Assembly: GCF_000729995.1 (NCBI RefSeq)
Contig: NZ_JNFG01000025.1
Coordinates: 1 to 64,000, forward strand
Direction of reading: 5' to 3'
Length of the DNA: 64,000 bases
Origin: Caballeronia sordidicola
GTDB taxonomy: Bacteria; Pseudomonadota; Gammaproteobacteria; Burkholderiales; Burkholderiaceae
Shown: piece by piece, positions 1-7,934 of the stretch
How the letters are laid out: each line of letters opens with the position of its first letter
Numbering within the stretch: the stretch's first letter is position 1
Position numbers and translations under genes: made by a program
The notes under the pieces: generated by a model
What the model saw: only the letters and a program-made list of their open reading frames with translations
Database searches by the model: none
What the model was told of the DNA's origin: nothing

Positions 1-126
1 CGCTTACTTCGACCGGCTGGGTGTACCTCGACTCTCATAACCTCAACTTCTCGAACCGCCCGGTGCGGACCCGCATGCCGGGTGGTGTGGCAGGGGAACG
101 GCCTCTTGGCCGTCCCCTATGCCGAT
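1..126 (+). mobile_element. Group II intron, 3' end (domains V and VI), truncated by window edge
   Basis: About 53-89 folds as a domain V-like hairpin: ACCGCC pairs with GGTGGT, then CGG/CCG and TGCG/CGCA around a GACC loop. About 89-124 folds as a domain VI hairpin (GGCAGGGG against CCCC-TA-TGCC), leaving an unpaired A at 119, eight bases from a putative 3' splice site after GAT at 126. The spacing fits the lariat branch point of group II introns. The three-frame translation of this stretch (NRPVRTRMPGG) resembles spurious proteins commonly annotated at intron 3' ends. The intron-encoded reverse transcriptase should lie to the left, outside the window. Identification is from structure and recall, not from a covariance search. 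Confidence 0.68.
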
Positions 127-167
127 CACATCCACCGAACCTGCCCGACCCTGTCCGGAATCGGCAC

Positions 168-194
168 GAAAAAAAGGCGCCCGGAGGCGCCTTT
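168..194 (-). terminator. Rho-independent terminator of the porin gene
   Basis: GGCGCC at 176-181 and at 186-191 pair around a CGGA loop. On the minus strand the hairpin is followed by a T run (plus-strand A run 168-175). It sits 28 bases past the porin stop codon, where a terminator for a highly expressed porin is expected. The opposite flank also has a short T run, so weak bidirectional activity is possible. Confidence 0.85.
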
Positions 195-221
195 CAAGAC
201 AACTGTTTTTATTACAACTTA

Positions 222-1376
222 TTAGAACTTGTGACGGATGCCGACAACAGCAGCAACCTGGTTCGACGTCGAGGACGCCGACAGGCCGTTGATGTTTGCA
301 ACAGCGGTCTTGCCGGTCGAATCCGTACCCAACGCGTGTTGATAGATGCCGTCGATGTACAGGTCGGTGCGCTTGGACAGGAAGTAGTCCGCGCCAATGA
401 CGCCTTGGTGGTACTTCGCGTCGTTCACGCCGTAGCCCTTCGTGTAGTCGTATGCAGCGCCCAGCAACAGAGCCGGCGTCAGCTGATACTTGAAGTTCAG
501 TTCGGCGTTGTGGAACTTGGCAGATCCGGCCGTCGTCTGACCCGTTCCAGTAACCGCGGTCTGTCCGAGATCCTTGAACTGCGTGTTGCTGTACGTTGCG
601 CCGACAGTTGCCGCGCCGAACGTGTAAGCACCGGCAGCGGAAATCACTTGTTGGGTCTTGGCCGTTGCATAGCCCGAGTACACCGTCGAAGCGGTCATGT
701 TCGAAGCCGTTGCGCTCGCCGACGCGGTGTTGCCAAAGAACGAGAAGTTCGGGTTCTTGACGTTCAAGTAACCTGCGCCCAATTGCAACGGACCTTGCGA
801 ATAGCCAATACCGCCCGAGAAAATCTGATTGCGGTTGAATTGACCAGCAACGCCGCCCAGGCTGTACAAGCCGCCGAACGTGATGCCACTATAGTTCGCG
901 CTCGCGTACTTGATCGAGTTGTTCACTCGATTCGAGTTGTTCAGGTTGTCCAGGTCGCCCGGGTGAGCAGCGTAGAACGACGCCCACTGGCTACCCACTT
1001 CGAACGCGCCGGTGTAGTCCACCACGGAGTCGTATTGACGACCGAGGGTAACCGTACCGAACTGGCTCGACAGGCCAACGTAAGCTTGACGGCCGAATTC
1101 GTCACCGCCTTGACCCAGCTTGCCCGAGAACGCGTTGAAACCGTTTTCCAACACGAACAGTGCCTTCAAGCCACCGCCCAGATCTTCCGTGCCACGCAGG
1201 CCCCAACGATCGCCTTGCAGGTTGCCGGCGCTCGTTTCGTAGAGCTTATGGCCACCCGAGTTATTGTTGTAAGCGAAACCTGCATCGACAATACCGTACA
1301 ACGTGACGCTGCTCTGAGCATGCGCGACACCTGCGAATGTACCCAGCGCAGCCAGTGCGAGAAGCGACTTTTTCAT
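222..1376 (-). CDS. Gram-negative general porin (OmpC/Omp32-type, trimeric beta barrel)
   Basis: This 384-residue outer-membrane channel passes small hydrophilic solutes across the outer membrane. It starts with a classical signal peptide (MKKSLLALAALG...AHA, predicted cleavage before QSSVTLYG). The mature start SSVTLYGIVDAG is typical of betaproteobacterial porins, alternating hydrophobic strands run to the end, and the protein ends in the C-terminal phenylalanine (RHKF) used for Bam-dependent insertion. The central part contains low-complexity Ala/Thr/Ser stretches, probably surface loops. A GGAGAT ribosome site lies 7-8 bases before the ATG. It is monocistronic, with a clear terminator downstream. 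Burkholderia genomes carry many paralogues of this family, so no gene symbol is given. Confidence 0.95.
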   Translation of the reverse strand: MKKSLLALAALGTFAGVAHAQSSVTLYGIVDAGFAYNNNSGGHKLYETSAGNLQGDRWGLRGTEDLGGGLKALFVLENGFNAFSGKLGQGGDEFGRQAYVGLSSQFGTVTLGRQYDSVVDYTGAFEVGSQWASFYAAHPGDLDNLNNSNRVNNSIKYASANYSGITFGGLYSLGGVAGQFNRNQIFSGGIGYSQGPLQLGAGYLNVKNPNFSFFGNTASASATASNMTASTVYSGYATAKTQQVISAAGAYTFGAATVGATYSNTQFKDLGQTAVTGTGQTTAGSAKFHNAELNFKYQLTPALLLGAAYDYTKGYGVNDAKYHQGVIGADYFLSKRTDLYIDGIYQHALGTDSTGKTAVANINGLSASSTSNQVAAVVGIRHKF

Positions 1377-1691
1377 TGATGATCTCCAAAGTGTTGAAAC
1401 TGTTTGGCAAGGTCACTGTTCTTAGCGCCAGTGTGTTGACGTCCCCGCCGGTACTTCAAAATTGAAGTTGAACGTAATGTAACAAAGAGGCTTTTAGCGA
1501 CAAAGGAAAAGCGGCCCCTTCGTTTCCTTCGTGTGACGTTTACGCAACATGCGGTAAAATCGGGTTTTTCGGCTATTTGCGACCCGTATTTGCCCTAATT
1601 ACACGTTTTGAAGAGTGGGTAATTTGTTAGTTGGACGATCGGTCTCCGCCCGGTGCAGGATCGCTCAGGAGATCGAAACAGGAGTTATTAA
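1377..1691. other. Divergent intergenic region between porin and coq7
   Basis: These 315 bases must hold the porin promoter (minus) and the coq7 promoter (plus). An inverted repeat CTTCAA-AA-TTGAAG lies at 1454-1467, and the neighbouring sequence is AT-rich compared with the genes. On the minus strand the porin 5' untranslated region contains GTTACATTACG, but I could not assign convincing -35/-10 pairs. The coq7 ribosome site (AGGAG) is at about 1680-1684. No ORF, RNA gene or terminator was recognised. Confidence 0.5.
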
Positions 1692-2351
1692 ATGACACTC
1701 GATGAACTTATCTCTGAGTTCGATCGTGGACTGCGGTCGATGACCGGTGTATCCCGGATGTCACGCCCCATACCGGAGGCGCCTCCGGTTCAGGCAGATG
1801 GTGCTGAGTCGCCCGCCGACGCGGCGGATACAACGCTGAGCGTGGAAGAAAAGGCGCATTCGGCGGCGTTGATGCGCGTGAATCACGTGGGCGAAGTGTG
1901 CGCACAGGCGCTGTATCAGGCGCAAAAACTCGCGACCGAGTCGACCGCTTTGAAGCGCGGTTTCGAGGACGCGGCGCGCGAGGAAGAAGACCATCTGGCG
2001 TGGACCATGCAGCGGTTGCGCGACCTGGACTCGCGGCCCAGTCTGCTTAACCCTTTGTGGTACACGGGTTCCCTCGCGCTGGGGTTTATTGCTGGAAGAT
2101 TTGGCGACCGGGTCAGTCTCGGGTTCATGGCGGAAACTGAGCGTCAGGTAGAGAAGCATCTGGACAGCCACATGACGAGCCTGCCTGTGAACGACCACGC
2201 ATCGCGCGCAATCGTCGAGCAAATGCGCATCGATGAAGCCGCGCATGCCGTTGCGGCCATCAACGCGGGCGGCGTCGAACTGCCGTTTCCGGTGCGGGCG
2301 CTGATGCGCGCGACATCGAAAGTTATGACCCGCACGGCGTACTATATTTAA
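1692..2351 (+). CDS. coq7: Coq7: 3-demethoxyubiquinol 3-hydroxylase
   Basis: Di-iron monooxygenase of ubiquinone synthesis; it hydroxylates the demethoxyubiquinol ring at the inner membrane. The 219-residue protein has an N-terminal region typical of Burkholderia Coq7 (DELISEFDRGLRS) and a variable linker to about residue 50. A ferritin-like four-helix core follows, with iron ligands in VNHVGEV (Glu68), EEEDHLAW (Glu98, His101) and the later E..RQVEKHLDSH and RIDEAAHA motifs. A hydrophobic stretch, SLALGFIAG, is the likely membrane-contact helix. A good AGGAG site precedes the ATG. It is a single-gene unit, ending in a strong GC-rich hairpin before the dcw cluster. Confidence 0.96.
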   Translation: MTLDELISEFDRGLRSMTGVSRMSRPIPEAPPVQADGAESPADAADTTLSVEEKAHSAALMRVNHVGEVCAQALYQAQKLATESTALKRGFEDAAREEEDHLAWTMQRLRDLDSRPSLLNPLWYTGSLALGFIAGRFGDRVSLGFMAETERQVEKHLDSHMTSLPVNDHASRAIVEQMRIDEAAHAVAAINAGGVELPFPVRALMRATSKVMTRTAYYI

Positions 2352-2358
2352 GCAATCA

Positions 2359-2400
2359 CGCATCTCGCCCCGTGCGGCGAGATGCGCACTCTTCTCTCTC
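2359..2400 (+). terminator. Hairpin after coq7, probable terminator
   Basis: An 11-bp perfect stem (CGCATCTCGCC with GGCGAGATGCG, 2359-2369 and 2376-2386) with a six-base loop lies eight bases after the coq7 stop. It is followed by a pyrimidine tract (TCTTCTCTCTC) rather than a pure T run, so termination may be partial. Confidence 0.6.
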
Positions 2401-2614
2401 CCGTTTTCTGCGTTCCATCTGACCCGCAATTCCTCGTGTGGGCCATCGCGGAACAAAACTACCCCTAGTCTTTGTTCGTCATTTCACGTACTACCTTCAC
2501 ATTCGCCACTACGTCATTCATTCATAACGACTTTCGAAATTTCACCCTACTTTAGCGGTCTGCGCTAAGTCATTGTTCTAAAAAACAAATTTAGTCAAAA
2601 AACGCCAGATCGTA

Positions 2615-2643
2615 TTGACCGGCGAAATGCCTTCCTCTACAGT
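2615..2643 (+). promoter_or_regulatory. Sigma-70 promoter for the dcw cluster (PmraZ)
   Basis: TTGACC (2615-2620) and TACAGT (2638-2643) are separated by exactly 17 bases, placing the start site near 2650, about 100 bases before the mraZ GTG. The -10 element abuts the first MraZ box. This is the expected place for the main dcw promoter. Confidence 0.7.
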
Positions 2644-2681
2644 GGGAAATGGTGTGAGAAAGTGTATTTTTGTGTGATTCA
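2642..2681 (+). promoter_or_regulatory. Four tandem 10-bp MraZ-binding boxes
   Basis: Four consecutive 10-mers each begin with GTG: GTGGGAAATG, GTGTGAGAAA, GTGTATTTTT and GTGTGATTCA. Known MraZ operators are tandem GTGGG- or AAAGTGT-like boxes repeated with 10-bp (one helical turn) spacing in front of mraZ, and MraZ is a ring-shaped autorepressor. These boxes begin within the -10 element and cover the start site, which suits autorepression. Seen: repeat, period and position. Inferred: MraZ binding. Confidence 0.75.
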
Positions 2682-2749
2682 GAGCGCACTTTCAGGCATA
2701 TTCCAACAAAGAAGTGACGCGCCGCCATGGCGCGAAGAGGAGAGGGCGA

Positions 2750-3178
2750 GTGTTCCAAGGGGCTTCGGCGCTATCGCTCGATGCGAAAGGACGGATGTCC
2801 GTCCCGTCTCGCTATCGGGAAGCGCTGCAAGGGCAGGCAGAAGGCCGGGTCACGCTCACAAAGAGCCCGGATGGATGCCTGTTGCTGTTTCCTCGCCCTG
2901 AGTGGGAAATCTTTCGCTCGAAAATCGCTGAACTCCCTATGAATGCAATCTGGGTTCGCCGGATTTATCTGGGCAACGCTATGGATGTTGAACTAGATAG
3001 CGCCGGACGGGTACTGGTGTCGCCGGAATTGCGCGCGGCGGCGTCGCTGACTAAAGAAGTGACGCTGCTCGGCATGGGCAACTACCTGGAAGTATGGGAC
3101 GCGGTGACTTACACCGAGAAGGAAAAAGCGGCAATGGCGCAAGGCATGCCCGACGCGCTGCAGAATTTTACGTTTTGA
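2750..3178 (+). CDS. mraZ: MraZ: dcw cluster transcriptional regulator
   Basis: Ring-forming AbrB-like DNA-binding protein that represses its own promoter and the genes behind it. The 142-residue protein starts at GTG 2750 (VFQGASALSLDAKGRMSVPSRYRE), preceded by a strong AGAGGAGAGGG site; the upstream in-frame extension does not look like MraZ. Two SpoVT/AbrB-type repeats are visible: DAKGRMSVPSRYR near the N terminus and DSAGRVLVSPELR in the middle, each with the D-x-x-G-R signature. The C terminus (MPDALQNFTF) matches Burkholderia orthologues. It is the first gene of the cluster and its candidate operator lies directly upstream. Confidence 0.95.
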   Translation: MFQGASALSLDAKGRMSVPSRYREALQGQAEGRVTLTKSPDGCLLLFPRPEWEIFRSKIAELPMNAIWVRRIYLGNAMDVELDSAGRVLVSPELRAAASLTKEVTLLGMGNYLEVWDAVTYTEKEKAAMAQGMPDALQNFTF

Positions 3179-3194
3179 CGCGGCGCTAAAGAAC

Positions 3195-4172
3195 ATGAGC
3201 CCTGCGATGAAAAACGAATTGCAGCATCGCACGGTGCTGCTGGATGAAGCGGTAGATGCGCTGGTCACGCGTGTAGACGGTACTTATATAGATGGCACGT
3301 TCGGACGCGGCGGCCATAGCCGTCTGATCCTGACGAAGCTGGGCGAAGGCGCCCGGCTGATTGCCTTCGACAAAGACCCGTTGGCTATTGCTACAGCGGC
3401 ACAGATTCAGGATTCAAGATTTTCCATAGTGCATGAAAGTTTCGCCTCGTTAGCCGATGCCGCTGCCGAGCGAGGAGTAGGGAAAGTGTCGGGCGTGTTG
3501 CTGGATCTGGGGATTTCGTCGCCGCAAGTGGACGATCCGGATCGCGGCTTCAGCTTCAGGGCCGATGGCCCGCTCGACATGCGGATGGACCCAACCCGTG
3601 GCGAATCTGCTGCGGAATGGCTGGCGCGGGCAACGGTGCAGGAATTGACGGAGGTGATCAAAGATTATGGGGAAGAACGGTTTGCTTTTCAGATTGCAAA
3701 GGCGCTTGTTGCTCGCCGGGCAGAGTCCGATAGTCTTGGGCCTCTCGTCACCACGGGCGAGCTTGCCCAAATCGTGGGTCATGTCGTCAAAACCCGTGAG
3801 AAGGGTAAGGATCCGGCAACCCGCACCTTTCAGGCTATACGGATTCACATCAATCAAGAGCTTGCGGAGTTGCAAGTAGTTCTGGACGCAGCATTGGCGT
3901 TGTTGGAGCAAGGGGGGCGCCTCGTCGTGATCAGCTTTCATTCGCTCGAGGACCGGATCGTCAAACGTTTCATGCAGGCCCACGCAAGCGGGCCTGCGAT
4001 CGACCGACGCCTGCCGATTCGCGCCGCCGATCTGCCCAGTCCGCCGCTCAAGCTGATTGGCCGTGTATTTGCGTCTGACGCTGAAGTCGCGGCGAACCCG
4101 CGCGCGCGTTCCGCCGTGATGCGGATTGCCGAGCGCGTTACCGCTCAGACAACCGGGCAGACGGCGCCATGA
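3195..4172 (+). CDS. rsmH: RsmH (MraW): 16S rRNA m4C1402 N4-methyltransferase
   Basis: SAM-dependent enzyme that methylates N4 of C1402 in the decoding centre of 16S rRNA. The AdoMet-binding motif GTFGRGGHS is near residues 35-43, followed by the conserved LLDLGISSPQVDDPDRGFS and VISFHSLEDRIVKRF segments. It is 325 residues from ATG 3195; ATG 3207 (MKNELQHRTVLLDEAV) fits the Burkholderia family start better, and neither has a strong ribosome site. The last four bases overlap ftsL (ATGA), indicating translational coupling. Confidence 0.96.
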   Translation: MSPAMKNELQHRTVLLDEAVDALVTRVDGTYIDGTFGRGGHSRLILTKLGEGARLIAFDKDPLAIATAAQIQDSRFSIVHESFASLADAAAERGVGKVSGVLLDLGISSPQVDDPDRGFSFRADGPLDMRMDPTRGESAAEWLARATVQELTEVIKDYGEERFAFQIAKALVARRAESDSLGPLVTTGELAQIVGHVVKTREKGKDPATRTFQAIRIHINQELAELQVVLDAALALLEQGGRLVVISFHSLEDRIVKRFMQAHASGPAIDRRLPIRAADLPSPPLKLIGRVFASDAEVAANPRARSAVMRIAERVTAQTTGQTAP

Positions 4173-4513
4173 ACCGTCTCAACATCTTCCTGCTGATCGT
4201 TGTGCTCGGTTGCGCGTTGTCGGCGGTGAGCGCTTCGAACAAGCAACGGCAGATTTTTATCAATGTGCAAAGGGCGCAGTCGGAAGAGCGCCAGTTGCAG
4301 CAGGATTTTTCGCAGCTTCAATATCAGCAGAGCGCGTTGTCGAAAACTTCGCGCATTGAGCAGTTGGCTAATACGTCCCTGAAGATGCAGCCCGTCACCA
4401 CGGGCCGCACGCAATATCTGAACTATGACCCGGCTACGTCGAAGGCCACGGACGCACCGTTGCCTGCGCCCGTTCCGGCGTCGGCTCCTCCCGCACGCGG
4501 GGTGAAACGATGA
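4169..4513 (+). CDS. ftsL: FtsL: divisome bitopic membrane protein
   Basis: Small inner-membrane division protein that forms the FtsQLB complex and activates FtsWI. It has 114 residues: a short cytoplasmic start (MNR), one transmembrane helix (about residues 4-22, LNIFLLIVVLGCALSAVSA), a Gln-rich periplasmic coiled coil (QRAQSEERQLQQDFSQLQYQ) and a Pro/Ala-rich tail. Sequence identity in this family is low; the call rests on topology and its fixed position between rsmH and ftsI. It overlaps both neighbours by 4 nt. Confidence 0.93.
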   Translation: MNRLNIFLLIVVLGCALSAVSASNKQRQIFINVQRAQSEERQLQQDFSQLQYQQSALSKTSRIEQLANTSLKMQPVTTGRTQYLNYDPATSKATDAPLPAPVPASAPPARGVKR

Positions 4514-6393
4514 AACCGTCGCCAAAGAAGAACAAGGGCGTCGCCTTCACGCCCAATCCCATTCTCTCGGTGCGCCTGCCCATGTGGCGCTCGAAGCTCG
4601 TCGTGTTCATGCTGTTCATGGCATTCGTCGCGCTTGCGGGGCGCGCGTTCTGGATCCAGGGTCCGGGCAACGCGTTCTTCAAGAAGCAGGGTGAAAGCCG
4701 CTATCAGCGCACGCTCGAAATGCCGGCCACGCGCGGCCAGATCAAGGACCGCAACGGCCTAGTGCTTGCGACCAGTTTGCCGGTGAAGGCGATCTGGGCC
4801 ATCCCCGAAGCCGTGCCCGATGACCTCAGCGCAGACAAGCTCGGCGAGCTCGCCACGCTGCTCGAAATGTCGCCGAAGGAATTGCGCGCGAAGCTCTCCA
4901 TGGACAAGACCTTTGTCTATGTGAAGCGGCAGGTGTCCATCGAGGTCGCGCAGAAAGTCGCGGCTTTGGACATCCCCGGCATTTATTCGCGTGGTGAATA
5001 CAAGCGCTTCTATCCGGAAGGCGAGATCACGGCGCATCTGATCGGCTTCACTAATATTGAAGACAAGGGTCAGGAAGGCGTTGAACTCGGCGATCAGGGC
5101 GTTCTCGCCGGCACGCCCGGCATGCGTCGCGTGATCAAGGACCGGATGGGGCACGTCGTCGAGGACGTGGACGAGCAAGTCGTACCGCATAACGGTGACG
5201 ACGTGGAATTGTCGATTGACAGCAAGATCCAGTACATCGCGTACACGAACCTGAAAGCCGCCGTGGAGAAGTTCAAGGCGAAAGCGGGCGCGGCCATCGT
5301 AATCGATGTGAAGACCGGCGAAGTGCTCGCGCTTGTCAATTATCCGACCTACAACCCGAACGACCGCTCGCGCATGACCGGCGAGCAGTTGCGCAACCGG
5401 ATCATGACGGACACGTTCGAGCCGGGCTCGATCATGAAGCCGTTCACGATTTCGCTGGCGCTCGATCTGCATCGCGTCACACCGAACACGCTGGTGGATA
5501 CGGGCGGCGGTTCGTTCGTGCTCGATGGCGCGCGCATCACCGACGACTCGGCGTTCGGCGTCCTGACCGTGGGTGGCGTGATCCAGAAGTCGAGCAACAT
5601 TGGCGCGACCAAGATCGCGATGCAGTTGAAGCCGGAAGAGATGTGGAACATGTATACGAGCATTGGGCTCGGGCAGGCGCCGAAGGTGGGTTTCCCGGGC
5701 GCGGTGTCGGGTCGGCTGCGGCCGTGGAAAAGCTGGCGCCGGATTGAACAGGCGACCATGTCGTATGGATACGGTTTGTCAGCGTCGCTGTTCCAGTTGG
5801 CGCGCGCTTACACGGCTATCGCCCATGACGGGCAAGTGTTGCCGGTCTCCATTTTCCGCACGCCGGGCGATGCGCCCGTGACGGGTCCGCAGGTGTTCGC
5901 ACCGACCACTGCGCGCGAAGTGCGCGCCATGCTGGAAACGGTGACGGCGAAGGGCGGCACGTCGCCGGATGCGGCCGTGCCGGGGTATCGCGTGGGTGGT
6001 AAGTCAGGGACGGCGTACAAGCACGCGGGACGTGGCTACGATAAATCGCGCTATCGCGCATCGTTCGTCGGTATGGGGCCTATGCCGGATCCGCGCATCG
6101 TGGTGGCGGTTTCGGTTGATGAACCGACGGCCGGCAGCCACTTTGGCGGCCAGGTGTCGGGTCCGGTGTTCTCGGCAATCGCCGGCGATACCTTGCGTTC
6201 GCTGAACATTCCGCCGGACATGGCAGTGAAGCAGATGGTGGTCTCCGATGACCCCGCTTCCGGCACGCCCGCCACTGACATCAAGAAGCCGAACGCGACG
6301 AATGCGAATACGAACACGAGCACGAGCGTCAATGCGCCGAAGAAGCTGAAGGTATCGACGAATCCGAAGAATCACCCGGGAGTCGTTCGATGA
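4510..6393 (+). CDS. ftsI: FtsI (PBP3): septal peptidoglycan transpeptidase
   Basis: Class B penicillin-binding protein that cross-links septal peptidoglycan with FtsW. The 627 residues comprise an N-terminal cytoplasmic tail and transmembrane helix (about 30-50), a PBP dimerisation/pedestal domain (ATRGQIKDRNG onward) and a transpeptidase domain. All three active-site motifs are present: S307-I-M-K, S361-S-N and K498-S-G-T. The C-terminal 55 residues are Asn/Thr/Lys-rich low complexity (repeated NA/NT), an unusual soluble periplasmic tail. It overlaps ftsL and murE by ATGA. Confidence 0.97.
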   Translation: MKPSPKKNKGVAFTPNPILSVRLPMWRSKLVVFMLFMAFVALAGRAFWIQGPGNAFFKKQGESRYQRTLEMPATRGQIKDRNGLVLATSLPVKAIWAIPEAVPDDLSADKLGELATLLEMSPKELRAKLSMDKTFVYVKRQVSIEVAQKVAALDIPGIYSRGEYKRFYPEGEITAHLIGFTNIEDKGQEGVELGDQGVLAGTPGMRRVIKDRMGHVVEDVDEQVVPHNGDDVELSIDSKIQYIAYTNLKAAVEKFKAKAGAAIVIDVKTGEVLALVNYPTYNPNDRSRMTGEQLRNRIMTDTFEPGSIMKPFTISLALDLHRVTPNTLVDTGGGSFVLDGARITDDSAFGVLTVGGVIQKSSNIGATKIAMQLKPEEMWNMYTSIGLGQAPKVGFPGAVSGRLRPWKSWRRIEQATMSYGYGLSASLFQLARAYTAIAHDGQVLPVSIFRTPGDAPVTGPQVFAPTTAREVRAMLETVTAKGGTSPDAAVPGYRVGGKSGTAYKHAGRGYDKSRYRASFVGMGPMPDPRIVVAVSVDEPTAGSHFGGQVSGPVFSAIAGDTLRSLNIPPDMAVKQMVVSDDPASGTPATDIKKPNATNANTNTSTSVNAPKKLKVSTNPKNHPGVVR

Positions 6394-7934
6394 GCGGTCT
6401 GGATTTGGTCAGGCAACAGGCACAGATCGCGAAAGCGGTTGAGTGGTTGCGTGCGCACGCGGCGGCCGATGCGCAATTGCACGCTGATTCGCGCTCGCTA
6501 AAATCCGGCGACGTGTTTTTTGCCTACGCCGTGGATGGCGCGGACAGCCGTCCTTTCATCGATGCCGCGCTCGAAAACGGCGCCGCTGCCGTGCTGTATC
6601 AGCCGGAGAATTTCACCGGCAAGCCGGACCCGTCACGTGCGTTGGCGGTCAAGGCGCTGAATGAACTGGCCGGGCCGATTGCGTCGGCGTGGTATGGCGA
6701 GCCCACCGACTCCATGCTGGTCGTGGGCGTAACCGGCACGAACGGCAAGACGTCGTGCAGCCATTGGCTGGCAACGGCGTTGTCGGCCTTGGGCACGCCG
6801 TGCGCGGTGGTGGGTACGCTCGGCAGCGGCATGCCGGGCAAGCTCGTGCATTCGGGTTTTACGACTCCGGACGCGCCGCAACTGCAACGCACGTTTGCCC
6901 AATTCAAAACCGATGGCGCGAAGGCCGTGGCAATGGAAGTCTCGTCGCATGCGCTGCATCAGGGACGTGTGAACGGCACGAAGTTCGATATCGCCATCTT
7001 CACGAATCTCACGCAGGATCATCTGGACTATCACGGCACGTTCGCCGCGTACGAAGGCGCGAAGGCGAAGCTGTTCGCGTGGCCGGCTTTGAAAGCCGCT
7101 GTCATCAATCGCGACGACCTGGCGGGTCAGCGTTTGATTGCATCGTGTCACGGCAGGACGCGAACGATTGCGTATGGAATTGCTGAAAACGCCGCCGGAG
7201 CCGGAGTCAAAGCCGACGCGTCGCTGCTCGCCAGCCGCGTACGCGCAACCGCGACCGGTACCGCGTTCCACCTGAGCTCCGACTGGGGCGACGCCGATGT
7301 GGAAGTCGCGACGCTCGGCGAATTCAACGTGAGCAATCTGCTCGGCGTGTTGGGTGCGTTGCTGGCGGCGCAGATTCCGCTCGACGCCGCGCTCACGCAG
7401 ATCGCGAAGCTCGAAGCGGTGAATGGACGGATGCAGCGCCTTGGCGGCCGCTTGCAGAATGATGAGCCGCTGGTGGTGATCGATTTCGCGCACACGCCGG
7501 ACGCGCTCGAAAAAACGCTGGCAGCGCTGCGGCCGATCGCCGAAACGCGTGGCGGCCAGTTGATCTGCATGTTCGGTTGCGGGGGCGATCGCGATGCGAC
7601 CAAGCGTCCTCTGATGGGTGCTATCGCGGAGAAAAATGCGGATCACGTCGTGATCACCAGCGACAACCCGCGCGGGGAAGATCCGCTGGCGATCATCGAT
7701 CAGATTGCAGCGGGCTTTCAGGACGCGTCGAAAGCGCGTCGCATAGAAGACCGCGCGAGCGCGATTCTCCAGGCGATCCGCACCGCGGCGCGCGAGGACG
7801 TGGTCGTGCTGGCCGGTAAGGGCCACGAAGCCACGCAGGAAATCATGGGAAAAAAGCGCGCTTTCTCCGATCAGGATCACGCACGCCTGGCGCTTGCCGC
7901 TCGCGCCACGCAAGCGCGCGGAGGTGGCGAATGA
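6390..7934 (+). CDS. murE: MurE: UDP-MurNAc-L-Ala-D-Glu:meso-diaminopimelate ligase
   Basis: Cytoplasmic ligase adding meso-DAP to the peptidoglycan precursor. It is 514 residues with the three Mur-ligase domains. The ATP P-loop GTNGKT is at 116-121, the central VSSHALHQGR motif is present, and the DNPR motif (D425-R428) that selects meso-DAP over lysine is intact, as expected for a Gram-negative. It overlaps ftsI and murF by four bases each. Some annotations in this group fuse murE with murF; here they are separate ORFs. Confidence 0.97.
   Translation: MSGLDLVRQQAQIAKAVEWLRAHAAADAQLHADSRSLKSGDVFFAYAVDGADSRPFIDAALENGAAAVLYQPENFTGKPDPSRALAVKALNELAGPIASAWYGEPTDSMLVVGVTGTNGKTSCSHWLATALSALGTPCAVVGTLGSGMPGKLVHSGFTTPDAPQLQRTFAQFKTDGAKAVAMEVSSHALHQGRVNGTKFDIAIFTNLTQDHLDYHGTFAAYEGAKAKLFAWPALKAAVINRDDLAGQRLIASCHGRTRTIAYGIAENAAGAGVKADASLLASRVRATATGTAFHLSSDWGDADVEVATLGEFNVSNLLGVLGALLAAQIPLDAALTQIAKLEAVNGRMQRLGGRLQNDEPLVVIDFAHTPDALEKTLAALRPIAETRGGQLICMFGCGGDRDATKRPLMGAIAEKNADHVVITSDNPRGEDPLAIIDQIAAGFQDASKARRIEDRASAILQAIRTAAREDVVVLAGKGHEATQEIMGKKRAFSDQDHARLALAARATQARGGGE

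Larger units (their letters stand above)
2352..2749. other. coq7-mraZ intergenic region
   Basis: These 398 bases contain the coq7 3' hairpin (2359-2386), an AT-rich stretch (about 2460-2610), the mraZ promoter (2615-2643), four MraZ-type boxes (2642-2681) and the mraZ ribosome site AGAGGAGAGGG (about 2736-2746). No further gene was recognised. Confidence 0.8.

Noticed and set aside
21..1379. 452-aa open frame on the plus strand across the porin gene
   Set aside because: It is antisense to a clear porin gene, is Arg/Val/Ala-rich without domain logic, and begins inside the intron 3' end.
2714..2749. Longer MraZ start at ATG 2714
   Set aside because: The GTG at 2750 has the strong ribosome site and gives the family N terminus; the extension is arginine-rich and not conserved in my recollection.
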